From positions 5,518,001-5,582,000 of the forward strand of contig NZ_JBBOCJ010000001.1 of NCBI RefSeq assembly GCF_038002345.1: 64,000 bases of DNA, given 5' to 3'. This DNA comes from Paenibacillus sp. FSL M7-0420. GTDB taxonomy: Bacteria > Bacillota > Bacilli > Paenibacillales > Paenibacillaceae. The translations under genes and the position numbers were made by a program. Shown here one piece after another: positions 36,225 through 44,968 of this stretch. How positions within the stretch are numbered: the stretch's first letter is position 1; each line of letters starts with the position of its first letter. Under the pieces are notes generated by a model. It made no database searches and was not told the DNA's origin. It was given only the letters and a program-made list of their open reading frames with translations.

Positions 36225-36557
36225 GACTATTGCTTCCTGCAACAAACAGGTGGAAAACGGCAGTTTAATTTCTTGATTTCTGGCGCATGAGCCTAAACAA
36301 GCGGAAAAACAGCATCTATTATCGCCACTTTTGCCGCATATGGGGAATTGTCAAAAATTAAGTGCTGATTATCCAACTGTTTCCTTGTAAAACAAAGTAC
36401 AGTATAGTTCTCTCCCCTTCTCTCCGTACAGAAATTCTGCTTAACCGAAGAATAGGTTACCCCTTTTCCCAACTCATCAGCCCGCTCCAGCTTTCCCTCA
36501 GGCCTCCACCCATGTTATATATGTACTTAACTGAACAAGACAAGGAGCCCCATAAAT
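36225..36557. other. Intergenic stretch before the Bce-like module
   Basis: About 330 bp with no gene. AT-rich boxes (TATAGT near 36400, TATATATG near 36514) could belong to the module's promoter, but no complete -35/-10 pair or repeat operator could be fixed. Confidence 0.4.
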
Positions 36558-37262
36558 ATGTCCAGAATCATGATTGTGGAAGATGATCCGAAGATTGCAG
36601 ACCTGCTGCTGTCAGCGATTGAGAAGTATGGTTATGAGGGGGTTAGGGTCAAGGACTTCCGGCTGGTGCTGCTGGAATTCGAACAGGTACAGCCGGATCT
36701 GGTGCTGCTGGATGTGAATCTGCCCAGCTATGACGGTTATTACTGGTGCCGCCAGATCCGCAAAGTCTCCACTTGCCCTGTGCTGTTCATTTCGGCGCGG
36801 GACGGGGAGATGGACCAGATTATGGCGCTGGAGAACGGCGGGGATGATTATATTACGAAGCCCTTCCACTCCGGGATTGTACTCGCCAAAATCCATAGCC
36901 ACCTCCGCCGGGCTTACGGTGAGTATGCGGCTAAGCGCGAGGAGCTGATGCTGGAGAAGGAAGGGCTGATTCTGTATCCTGAAAGGCTTGAACTGCAATA
37001 TGGGCAGGCGGTCGTGCCCCTTACCCGCAAGGAATCGGATCTCATCGAGAGCCTTATGGAGCGTTACCCGAGGGTCGCCAGCCGGGAAGCTCTGCTGGAG
37101 AAGCTGTGGGACCCGCAGGCTTTTGTGGATGAGAACACGCTGAACGTGAACATCGCACGGGTCCGCAAGAAATTCCAGGAGCTGGGGATGGAGGATGCCG
37201 TGCTTACCGTCAGAGGTTCGGGGTACCGGCTGAACAACAGCTGGTCAGAGGCCCGGCCATGA
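36558..37262 (+). CDS. Bce-type response regulator (OmpR/PhoB family)
   Basis: 234 residues. Receiver domain with acidic pair EDD near residue 9, phospho-acceptor Asp52 (LLDVNLP), conserved Thr/Ser in ISAR and Lys in ITKPF. The C-terminal winged-helix domain (residues ~130-230) ends with VRGSGYRLN. The overall sequence resembles BceR/GraR. Its stop overlaps the kinase start by 4 nt. It would switch on its ABC exporter when a peptide antibiotic is present. Confidence 0.92.
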   Translation: MSRIMIVEDDPKIADLLLSAIEKYGYEGVRVKDFRLVLLEFEQVQPDLVLLDVNLPSYDGYYWCRQIRKVSTCPVLFISARDGEMDQIMALENGGDDYITKPFHSGIVLAKIHSHLRRAYGEYAAKREELMLEKEGLILYPERLELQYGQAVVPLTRKESDLIESLMERYPRVASREALLEKLWDPQAFVDENTLNVNIARVRKKFQELGMEDAVLTVRGSGYRLNNSWSEARP

Positions 37263-38272
37263 AGCTGTTTCTCCGTGAGCATGCGTTGTTATTAGCTGTG
37301 CAGATCATGCAATTTGGGGCTATGCTGTCCATTTACTGGCTTGACGGCTACCGCGATCTGCCGACCGCGCTATATGCGGTCTTTATTGGCTTCTTCTTTC
37401 TCAGCTGTTACTTGATCTATCAATACAGCAGCAGGCGCCGCTATTATCATCGCCTCAGCAGGCCTCTGGAGACACTGGATGAATCCTTTCAGAAGCTGGA
37501 GAACCACCCTGTATCCACAGCTCTGGAGCAGCTGCTGCACACCCAATACCGCTACTATCAGCAGCAGCTGACGGCGGTGAAGCTTCAGCAGGAGCAGCAT
37601 CTGACTTTTATCGACCAATGGGTTCATCAGATGAAGACGCCTTTGTCGGTCATCGAGCTGACCGTGCAGAATATGGACGAGCCCGAGTTTGCCAGCATCC
37701 GTGAGGAGCTGGAGCGCATGCGCAGCGGACTTCATACCGTGCTGTATATGGCCAGGCTGCGGGCTTTTGAGAAGGATTTCCATATCAAGCCTGTCAGCCT
37801 GCCGAAGCTGGTGAACGAGGTGGTCCATGATCACAGACGCCTATTTATCCGCAGCCATATCTTTCCCGAGGTCCAAGCCTCCGCTCCAGGCATTACCGCC
37901 CAGACCGATGAGAAATGGCTGTTCTTCATGCTGTCGCAAATTATGAACAATGCCATCAAATATTCAGCGGCGGATAACACAGAGAACGGCCGGAAAATCA
38001 CGGTATCCTGCTATCTCAGAGGAATGGATGCCGTCATTGAGGTTAAGGACCGGGGGATCGGTATACAGGCGTCTGATCTCAAAAGGGTATTTGACCCTTT
38101 CTTCACCGGTGACAACGGGCGCGGACTACGGGAGTCTACAGGAATGGGGCTGTATTTGACGAAGGAGTCCGCAGACCGTCTCGGACACCGGCTTGAGCTG
38201 GAATCGGCGGCTGGTGAGGGAACGGTGGTGCGGATTATTTTGGCGGCAAATCCTTTGCTTACAGGCGTGTAA
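37259..38272 (+). CDS. Bce-type intramembrane-sensing histidine kinase
   Basis: 337 residues. Two N-terminal membrane helices (ALLLAVQIMQFGAMLSIYW and LPTALYAVFIGFFFLSCYLIY) with almost no loop outside, as in BceS, which cannot bind the ligand itself and listens to the ABC permease. Phospho-His is His123 in WVHQMKTPLSVIE. ATPase boxes: QIMNNAIKYS (N box), VKDRGIGI (G1) and STGMGLYLTKESADRLGH (G2). Coupled to the response regulator by the 4-nt overlap. Confidence 0.93.
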   Translation: MKLFLREHALLLAVQIMQFGAMLSIYWLDGYRDLPTALYAVFIGFFFLSCYLIYQYSSRRRYYHRLSRPLETLDESFQKLENHPVSTALEQLLHTQYRYYQQQLTAVKLQQEQHLTFIDQWVHQMKTPLSVIELTVQNMDEPEFASIREELERMRSGLHTVLYMARLRAFEKDFHIKPVSLPKLVNEVVHDHRRLFIRSHIFPEVQASAPGITAQTDEKWLFFMLSQIMNNAIKYSAADNTENGRKITVSCYLRGMDAVIEVKDRGIGIQASDLKRVFDPFFTGDNGRGLRESTGMGLYLTKESADRLGHRLELESAAGEGTVVRIILAANPLLTGV

Positions 38273-38370
38273 TAAAAGTGAAATCTAAATCGATAGATGA
38301 GACGCTGCCGTCTCCGGTATATTGGTTACAGAACAAGTGTGTTGCACACATGGAGGGGGAGTACAGCCAT

Positions 38371-39138
38371 ATGCTGGAGGTAAACAGGGTCAGTAAAATC
38401 TATGAAGGAAATGTGGCCTACCGGGCATTGACCGATATTGATTTAACCATTGCCGCCGGAGAATTCGTAGGGATTATGGGGCCTTCGGGAAGCGGCAAAA
38501 CCACGCTGCTGAATCTGATTGCCACCGTTGACGCTCCGACCACAGGAAGCATCAGGATTGGCGGCAAGGACATCGGCACACTGGACAAAAATGAACTGGC
38601 GGTATTCCGCCGCCGCGAGCTGGGCTTTGTCTTTCAGGATTTCAACCTGCTGAACACCCTGACTGTAGAAGAGAATATTGTGCTTCCGCTGACACTGGAC
38701 GGAACCCGGGTCAGTGAAATGAAGCAAAAGGCCCGGGAGATTGCCGGAAAGCTGGGCATCAGCGCCATTATGAAAAAACGCACCTATGAGATCTCCGGCG
38801 GACAGGCCCAGCGGACAGCAATCGCCAGAGCCATGATTCATTCTCCGAAGCTGCTACTGGCGGATGAACCTACCGGCAATCTCGATTCCAAAGCCGCCAG
38901 AGATGTGATGGATCTGCTGGAAACGCTCAACCGGGAGCAGTCCACGACGATGATGCTTGTTACCCATGATGCTGTAGCCGCCAGCTATTGCCACCGTGTC
39001 GTCTTCATTAAGGATGGCAGGTTCTATACGGAGATTCACTGCGGGGATAACCGCCAGAGCTTTTTCCAGAAAATTATCGATACACTTTCGCTGTTAGGGG
39101 GATATAGCCATGACGTTCCGCCAGTTCGCATTCCGTAA
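38371..39138 (+). CDS. Bce-type ABC transporter ATPase
   Basis: 255 residues from the ATG at 38371, 9 nt after GGAGGGGGAG; the open frame starts at 38278 but that part has no family match. Walker A GPSGSGKTT, signature ISGGQAQRTAIARA (Gln-Ala variant of SGGQQQR), Walker B LLLADEPTGNLD, H-loop VTHD. It belongs to the MacB/BceA class that extracts peptides from lipid targets. The next gene overlaps by 29 nt. Confidence 0.93.
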   Translation: MLEVNRVSKIYEGNVAYRALTDIDLTIAAGEFVGIMGPSGSGKTTLLNLIATVDAPTTGSIRIGGKDIGTLDKNELAVFRRRELGFVFQDFNLLNTLTVEENIVLPLTLDGTRVSEMKQKAREIAGKLGISAIMKKRTYEISGGQAQRTAIARAMIHSPKLLLADEPTGNLDSKAARDVMDLLETLNREQSTTMMLVTHDAVAASYCHRVVFIKDGRFYTEIHCGDNRQSFFQKIIDTLSLLGGYSHDVPPVRIP

Positions 39139-40993
39139 TGTCTCCCGGAACACGAGGCTATACACCGCCTATTTTCTCAGCAGCATGTTTACCGTGATGG
39201 TCTTCTTCACCTTCTCCATCTTCGCCTACCATCCGGTACTGAGCGGGGAACATATTCAATCCAGTGCGGCTCTTGCGCTTTCGGTCTCCAAATGGGTGAT
39301 CTATGTGTTCTCCTTCTTCTTCGTGCTCTACTCCATGAGTGCATTTCTGCAATCGCGGAAACGGGAGTTCGGGCTGATGATGATGCATGGCATGACCGTC
39401 CGGCAGCTGCGGCGGATGATCTTTCTGGAGAATATGATCGTCGGGTCAGGCGCCACGGTCAGCGGCATCGGACTAGGCCTTATCTTTGCCAAAGGAATTC
39501 TGCTTGCCGGGGAGAATGTGCTTGCGCTTAATGAGCCGCTGCAATTCTATTTCCCGTTCAAGGCGATGGTGCTGACACTGATCTCCTTCCTGCTGCTGTT
39601 CGTCCTGATCTCCCTGTTCATCTCTACGGTGCTGCGCAGCGGCAAGCTGATCACGCTCATCCATTCAAACCGTCAGCCCAAGCCGGAGCCGAAGGCCTCG
39701 CTTCTGCTGTCTTTGCTGGTGGTAACGCTGCTGGGAATCAGCTACTTCCTGTCCCTGCGGGCGAGTGGTCTGAGTGTGGTGGTGCTGCTCGCGCCGGTGG
39801 TCATTATGGTGTCGATCGGTACCTATCTGCTGTTCACCCAGCTCAGTGTGTACCTGATCCGTAAGCTGAAGGCGCGTGAGCAGCTATTCTGGCGCAGAAC
39901 CAATATGCTGCTGCTCTCTGATCTTTCCTACCGGATGAAGGACAACGCGCGTTCCTTTTTCCTGGTCGCCATCATCTCTACCGTATCCTTCAGCGCGATA
40001 GGAGCTTTATACGGATTCCAGTCGATGATCAACGGAGCGCTTACGCAGAAGAACCCTTATCTGTTCACCTATCAGTCCCTGGACGGGGACAGCAAGGCAC
40101 AGTCCCATATACAGCTAATTGACCAAAGCCTGGGCAAAGCCGGGATTGCTGCCGAAAAAATGAGTCTGAAGCTTAACTATTATAAGGCTGCGGATAGCGG
40201 CCGGACACTGATTCTGGTGAAGCAATCCGAATACAACAGCGTAGCCGAGCTGCTGGGGCTAAATCCCATCCGGCTTACAGCAGGGAAAGCAGCCGTTGTA
40301 GATTTCGGCCTGTCCCGCGAGGGGGAAGAAATGCTCAACCAGCCGGTCGAGCTGCAGCCAGGAATCGTCATCGAGGCCGATCAGGCTGTCGTATCTTGGG
40401 CCGTACGGGGAGTCAGCGGTTATTACGTCGTCCCCGATGAGTGGACCCGCAAGCTTGAACAGCCGCTCAAAGTGAGCCGTTATTATGCATGGCATGGTGC
40501 GATTGGACAGCCGGGAGCAGAGAAGGCAGGCGCAAAGCTGACGAATGAGCTTCCCTACGATGAGCAGTATATTTTCTATGCGCTCGAGTATTTAACCTCC
40601 AAGACCAATGACAGCTTTGGTCCCGTGATGTTCATCGGTTTTTTTGTCGGAATCGTATTTTTCGTCTCTGCCGGCAGCTTTCTCTATTTCCGGCTGTACA
40701 GCGATCTGGATGAGGACAAGCAGAAGTTCAAGGCCATCTCCAAGCTGGGGCTGAGTGACAAAGAGCTTCGCCGGATATTGAACCGCCAGATCAGCCTGCT
40801 CTTCTTCGCGCCGATCATTGTCGCGCTTATCCATGGAGCCGTTGCCCTTACGGCGTTGTCACATATGTTCCAGTACTCCATATTCAGGGAATCCCTGCTT
40901 GTGCTGGGCCTGTTCTTCTTCATTCAGGTGATCTACTTCTTCATAGTCCGCCTGTTCTACACGAGACAGATCCGGTCGGCCTTGGCCGGATAA
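39110..40993 (+). CDS. Bce-type ABC transporter permease (FtsX/BceB family)
   Basis: 627 residues. Ten hydrophobic segments are visible, with a large extracellular domain between about residues 310 and 500, the ligand-sensing part in BceB. The N-terminus TFRQFAFRNVSRNTRLYTAY and FLQSRKREFGLMMMHGMTVRQL are hallmarks. The start overlaps the ATPase gene by 29 nt. With the three upstream genes it forms a complete detoxification and sensing module for peptides such as bacitracin-like or cationic antimicrobials. The exact drug is unknown. Confidence 0.92.
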   Translation: MTFRQFAFRNVSRNTRLYTAYFLSSMFTVMVFFTFSIFAYHPVLSGEHIQSSAALALSVSKWVIYVFSFFFVLYSMSAFLQSRKREFGLMMMHGMTVRQLRRMIFLENMIVGSGATVSGIGLGLIFAKGILLAGENVLALNEPLQFYFPFKAMVLTLISFLLLFVLISLFISTVLRSGKLITLIHSNRQPKPEPKASLLLSLLVVTLLGISYFLSLRASGLSVVVLLAPVVIMVSIGTYLLFTQLSVYLIRKLKAREQLFWRRTNMLLLSDLSYRMKDNARSFFLVAIISTVSFSAIGALYGFQSMINGALTQKNPYLFTYQSLDGDSKAQSHIQLIDQSLGKAGIAAEKMSLKLNYYKAADSGRTLILVKQSEYNSVAELLGLNPIRLTAGKAAVVDFGLSREGEEMLNQPVELQPGIVIEADQAVVSWAVRGVSGYYVVPDEWTRKLEQPLKVSRYYAWHGAIGQPGAEKAGAKLTNELPYDEQYIFYALEYLTSKTNDSFGPVMFIGFFVGIVFFVSAGSFLYFRLYSDLDEDKQKFKAISKLGLSDKELRRILNRQISLLFFAPIIVALIHGAVALTALSHMFQYSIFRESLLVLGLFFFIQVIYFFIVRLFYTRQIRSALAG

Positions 40994-41009
40994 AAGCCCG
41001 CAAAATACA

Positions 41010-41042
41010 AATAAGCGCCCTTCCGCAGGAAGGGCGCTTATT
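41010..41042. terminator. Bidirectional terminator between the Bce-like module and the beta-helix gene
   Basis: AATAAGCGCCCTTCC, short loop, GGAAGGGCGCTTATT: a 15-bp stem with only a short A/T flank, serving convergent genes. Confidence 0.82.
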
Positions 41043-41052
41043 CCGTTAAGAC

Positions 41053-44000
41053 TTAAGGCAGAACCGAGAAGACAATATCGTCGAACAGCAGATAGGCGAA
41101 GCCGCTGGTGTAGAAGCCGACCTTACCGGACGGGCGGTGGCCCGGATCGGTACCGGAGAGCCTTGGTGCACCGTCTACAAATACGGCGATATCTCCGTCC
41201 TTCACCGTCATCTTCACGTCATACTCTGTATCCGGCAGCAGGTCATGCCCCGGCAGCACACTCTCGGTAAGCTTCTGCCACGCTGTATCATACAGAATCC
41301 AGCCGGAAGATCCGTCTGCCCGGGTCCGGTAGCCGATCCGGGTCGAGCCGGTGCTGTCCTGGCGGTCGAAGATGTACAGGATGCCGTTATCCGGCATCAC
41401 GGACGGCGTCTTCAGCTTGAACTCCAGCTGATAATCCGTGAAGCAGCGGTCGAGCAGACCGGACGCGCCGTTCAGCAGCTTATAGCGGCGGTTGCCGTCC
41501 GGATCAGCGGCGATGCTGCGGTTAGGGTCCACCGGCCAGCCGTTGCCCCCGTGCTCGAAGTCTGTCTCATGCATAATAGTGGAGACGGTGACGGTAATAT
41601 CCGCCTTAATGAGTGGATTCACCGTAGACACAGCCGAGATCAGAGTCTGCCCTTCGTATACGGCATGCACCACCCCCGTACTGTCCACCGTAGCGACCGC
41701 CGGGTTAGCCGACTGCCAGATGACGCCAGTATCCGGCGTATCCGCAGGATCGAAGGTTACCTGCAACTGCCGCTCTTCCCCTGCGGCCAGCCGCACCGCG
41801 CTCTCTGCCGGAATAATCCCGGCCAGGGTATCCGTCAGGGCCTTGAACTGAATGTCATCGAAATGCATCTGGCTGACATTGCTGACATAGAAGCCGACTT
41901 TGCCTTCTGCATTGTGTCCCGGATCATTGCCCTTCAGCCGGAACGCCCCATCCAGGTAGACGCTGATGTCGCCGCCTTTCACCAGCATTTTGACACTGTA
42001 TTCCGTATTCGGCTGCAGGTCGTGACCGGGAAGCTTGACTTCCTTCAGCACCGTCCAGGCCGAATTGTACAGCAGCCAGGCGGAGCTTCCATCCGCCCGG
42101 GTCTTGTAACCGATGCGGCTGGAGCCGCTGCCGGCCTGACGGTCGAAGATATAGAGGGTCGCATTATCCCCCATCACCTCCGGCGTCTTCAGCTTGAAGC
42201 TCAGCTCGTAGTCGGAGAAGGACTTGGCACTGAGCGACGAGGCACCGTTCAGAATCTTGTACCAGCGGTTCGTGCCAATCTTCTCAATGCTGCGGTTGGC
42301 ATCCTGCAGCCAGCCGTTCGCGCCGGATTCGAAATCCGTGAAATCCATCACGCCGTCGCCCGCCTCGACGTGAACGGTTACCGTGGCCGTCAGCAGCGGA
42401 TTCTCCGCCGAGGCTACAGTAATAACCGTGCTGCCGACCGACTGGCCGGTAACGACACCTCCGCTATCTACAGCCGCAACCCCAGGATCGGCCGAAGCGA
42501 AGGTCAGCGCGGAATTATTCGCGTTCCACGGAAGCACCGCCGTGCGCAGCTTCACCGTTTTCCAGCGGTCCACGGTAACTTCGCTGTCATAGACGGCAAC
42601 TCCCTGCACGGGATAGCTGTCCGGGCCGGCTGTCGTGCCCGCCTTGCCGTCAACGCCGATATCGTTAAACGGAATGTCAGGGAAGCCGGGAATGGCATCG
42701 AAGACATCCGCATCCGGCCGCAGCGACAGATCGCCTCCTGCCAGATCGGTGAAGCCCGGATCATCCGCAGTAACCCAGTTATTAGCATACTGGACCAGCC
42801 CGAACTTATCATAAGCCCCATACACATTGGTCGTTACACTGCGCGGAACCGACGGGTTGTAGATGACATTGCCCTGGAAGGTATTCGTATCAGGATAATA
42901 ACGGTTCTCCGTGAAGAAATCCGCCAGCTCGGGATATTTGGCCAGGTAAGGGGTTCCGGTAAAATTATTGTTCGCCGCGAACAAGGCCTGCCATTTGGGC
43001 ATGTAATTCAGCGGCACCTGATCATCCGGCTCGTCGCCCAGGAACATATCCGCATAATCATAAGGAATCTTGCTGTCGATGAAGATATTGTTGCGGGTCA
43101 GAATATGCGAGCCGCCGTTATTTTTAATGGCCGAATTGCCCATCTTGTAGAAAATATTCTCGTCGATGGTCAGCCCCATCGTGAAGTTATCGGGGTACAC
43201 CCCTTCTACTCCGGCCTTACTCTCGCCGATGTTATGGAAATAATTGCGCCGGATGACCGTCCCCCGCTCATGGGGCTGCTCGCCCGCATTCATGTAGATC
43301 GCGCCGAGGTCGGAGAAGGTGGTGCATACGTCATAGATCTCGTTATACTCCACGGTATGGTCATTGCCGAAGATCAGCACGCCGGGATGCGGCGCATCAT
43401 GCAGCTCATTGTTCGACATGCGGTTGCCGACGCCGGACAGCAGCACACCGGGATTGTAGGCTTTGTGATAGTAGGCAAAATCGTGGATATGCGAATTCTC
43501 CACCACATTGTTGCCTGGGGCAAGGGTCGTTTTGTTGCCGCCCGTCAGCGTAACGGCGGTGCCGCCGATATGATGAATATGGCTGCTGATAATCGCATGG
43601 TCCGTACCCGGTGCCCCTTCAAAATTGTTGTAGTAGAACCGGCTCTGGGTATTGACCAGTACGCCGCTGTTGGTGAAGTTGCGGATCTCGCTGTTCAGGA
43701 TACGCATTTGCTTGCCGCCCATGAATACGGCTGCCGAATCACGGCCGTTCTCCAGGATAAGCTCGGAGAAGTCGATATACGAAGCATTCAGGGCGTTAAT
43801 CATCGGACTCTTCAGCATCGTAACTTCAATATCCGGATTAGCCGCTGCGAATTCAGCGTTCGGCAGGAAATAGAGCTTGCCGGCCTGGCGGTCGATATAA
43901 TATTCGCCGGGCATATCGATTTCCTCCAGCAGATTCTGCGCGAAGTGGAAGTCAGGATACCAGTTCTTGAAGATCCCGCTCATCTCCCCGTAGCGGAGGG

Positions 44001-44826
44001 TGATGCTCTTGGCGGCGGTGTCGATGGAAGCAATCTTGTTGTACGACCATTCCCAGCTGTAGCCGAAGATGCCGTCCAGCCAGATATCGTCTGCCTGTGT
44101 CCAGTACTGGGGCCGGTCATACGTGTATGTGAAGGTACCGCCGCGTGTATGCACTTCCCCGTTCGGGTCCTTACGGGTCGGACCCGGATCAAGGATCTCA
44201 TCCATCTGAACGGTGCTCTCATTGGGCCAGCGGGCCAGGGTCATGCCCTGCCCGGCCACATACAGCTCCATCGGCGGCACCTCGCTGAGATCATTGGCCA
44301 GGTAATAGCCATGACGGCTGAGCTGGCCGTAATCGGTGATGCCAAGCGCCCCCAGATCGGCTGCCAGCACTTTCGTTCTCGCCTCCGGGCTGATGATCCG
44401 GCTGAGAATGGCCGGATCTGTGACCGGAACGAAGGCCGATTTGGCCAGCTGGCGGGAGCCTGACAGCGTAACCGACTCCCCCGGATAGGCCGTGTACGTG
44501 ATGGGCTTATCCGCCTCGCCGGAATCCTGCTGGCGCAGCTCGAAGCTGCTGGTCCGCTCATACCTTCCTTCCCGCAGATACACGGTAACGCCGCCCTCCG
44601 GCAGCCCCTCTTCCGCCTTCAGCGTACGGATCGTATCCCGTGCCTTCTCAAGCGTCTGGAACGGGGCATTCAGCGTCCCGGCATTGGAATCGCTTCCATT
44701 ATTGGCCACATAAAAAGCGGTCGCGGACACCACCTCCTCCGCATGTACAGGGGACGCAAACGGAGTAGAGGGATTGAGCGTGAACAGCAGACTGGCCGCA
44801 AGTGCCGCAAGCAAACGTTTTTTCAC
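41053..44826 (-). CDS. Secreted beta-helix polysaccharide enzyme with duplicated C-terminal modules
   Basis: 1257 residues from the GTG at 44824-44826, 5 nt after GAGGAG. Signal peptide VKKRLLAALAASLLFTLNPS ending near VHAEE. Residues about 40-735 form a right-handed parallel beta-helix (opening FYVANNGSDSNAGTLNAPFQ, then many short N-rich turns such as NNVVENSHIHDFAY and NEIYDVCTTFSDLGAIYMN), the fold of pectate-lyase-like and GH141/GH120-like enzymes. Then Ig-like BIG_2 (about 746-823), a LamG/3-keto-disaccharide-like module (824-1000), a second BIG_2 (1001-1083) and a second copy of the module (1084-1257). The repeated modules (LSFKLKTPEVMGDNATLYIF against LEFKLKTPSVMPDNGILYIF) likely bind carbohydrate. 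No sortase or SLH anchor, so it is probably released. It is last in the transporter run. Confidence 0.85.
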   Translation of the reverse strand: MKKRLLAALAASLLFTLNPSTPFASPVHAEEVVSATAFYVANNGSDSNAGTLNAPFQTLEKARDTIRTLKAEEGLPEGGVTVYLREGRYERTSSFELRQQDSGEADKPITYTAYPGESVTLSGSRQLAKSAFVPVTDPAILSRIISPEARTKVLAADLGALGITDYGQLSRHGYYLANDLSEVPPMELYVAGQGMTLARWPNESTVQMDEILDPGPTRKDPNGEVHTRGGTFTYTYDRPQYWTQADDIWLDGIFGYSWEWSYNKIASIDTAAKSITLRYGEMSGIFKNWYPDFHFAQNLLEEIDMPGEYYIDRQAGKLYFLPNAEFAAANPDIEVTMLKSPMINALNASYIDFSELILENGRDSAAVFMGGKQMRILNSEIRNFTNSGVLVNTQSRFYYNNFEGAPGTDHAIISSHIHHIGGTAVTLTGGNKTTLAPGNNVVENSHIHDFAYYHKAYNPGVLLSGVGNRMSNNELHDAPHPGVLIFGNDHTVEYNEIYDVCTTFSDLGAIYMNAGEQPHERGTVIRRNYFHNIGESKAGVEGVYPDNFTMGLTIDENIFYKMGNSAIKNNGGSHILTRNNIFIDSKIPYDYADMFLGDEPDDQVPLNYMPKWQALFAANNNFTGTPYLAKYPELADFFTENRYYPDTNTFQGNVIYNPSVPRSVTTNVYGAYDKFGLVQYANNWVTADDPGFTDLAGGDLSLRPDADVFDAIPGFPDIPFNDIGVDGKAGTTAGPDSYPVQGVAVYDSEVTVDRWKTVKLRTAVLPWNANNSALTFASADPGVAAVDSGGVVTGQSVGSTVITVASAENPLLTATVTVHVEAGDGVMDFTDFESGANGWLQDANRSIEKIGTNRWYKILNGASSLSAKSFSDYELSFKLKTPEVMGDNATLYIFDRQAGSGSSRIGYKTRADGSSAWLLYNSAWTVLKEVKLPGHDLQPNTEYSVKMLVKGGDISVYLDGAFRLKGNDPGHNAEGKVGFYVSNVSQMHFDDIQFKALTDTLAGIIPAESAVRLAAGEERQLQVTFDPADTPDTGVIWQSANPAVATVDSTGVVHAVYEGQTLISAVSTVNPLIKADITVTVSTIMHETDFEHGGNGWPVDPNRSIAADPDGNRRYKLLNGASGLLDRCFTDYQLEFKLKTPSVMPDNGILYIFDRQDSTGSTRIGYRTRADGSSGWILYDTAWQKLTESVLPGHDLLPDTEYDVKMTVKDGDIAVFVDGAPRLSGTDPGHRPSGKVGFYTSGFAYLLFDDIVFSVLP

Positions 44827-44968
44827 CAAGGCTCCTCTTCCTTTCAACGTGGGATGTAGGGGCTTGCGCCGTAGCGTTGCCTTGGCGAAGCCCCTCATGA
44901 GCAGCAGGTTCCTCCGGTTCTCCTCCAGCCGTGCAAAATTACTCTCTAGGGTGCTTACCTCTTACTTC

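Noticed and set aside
41137..44463. A 1108-codon plus-strand open frame opposite the beta-helix gene
   Set aside because: It mirrors the GC-biased codons of the real minus-strand gene, has no ribosome site and shows no recognisable domains, while the minus-strand frame has a signal peptide and clear folds.
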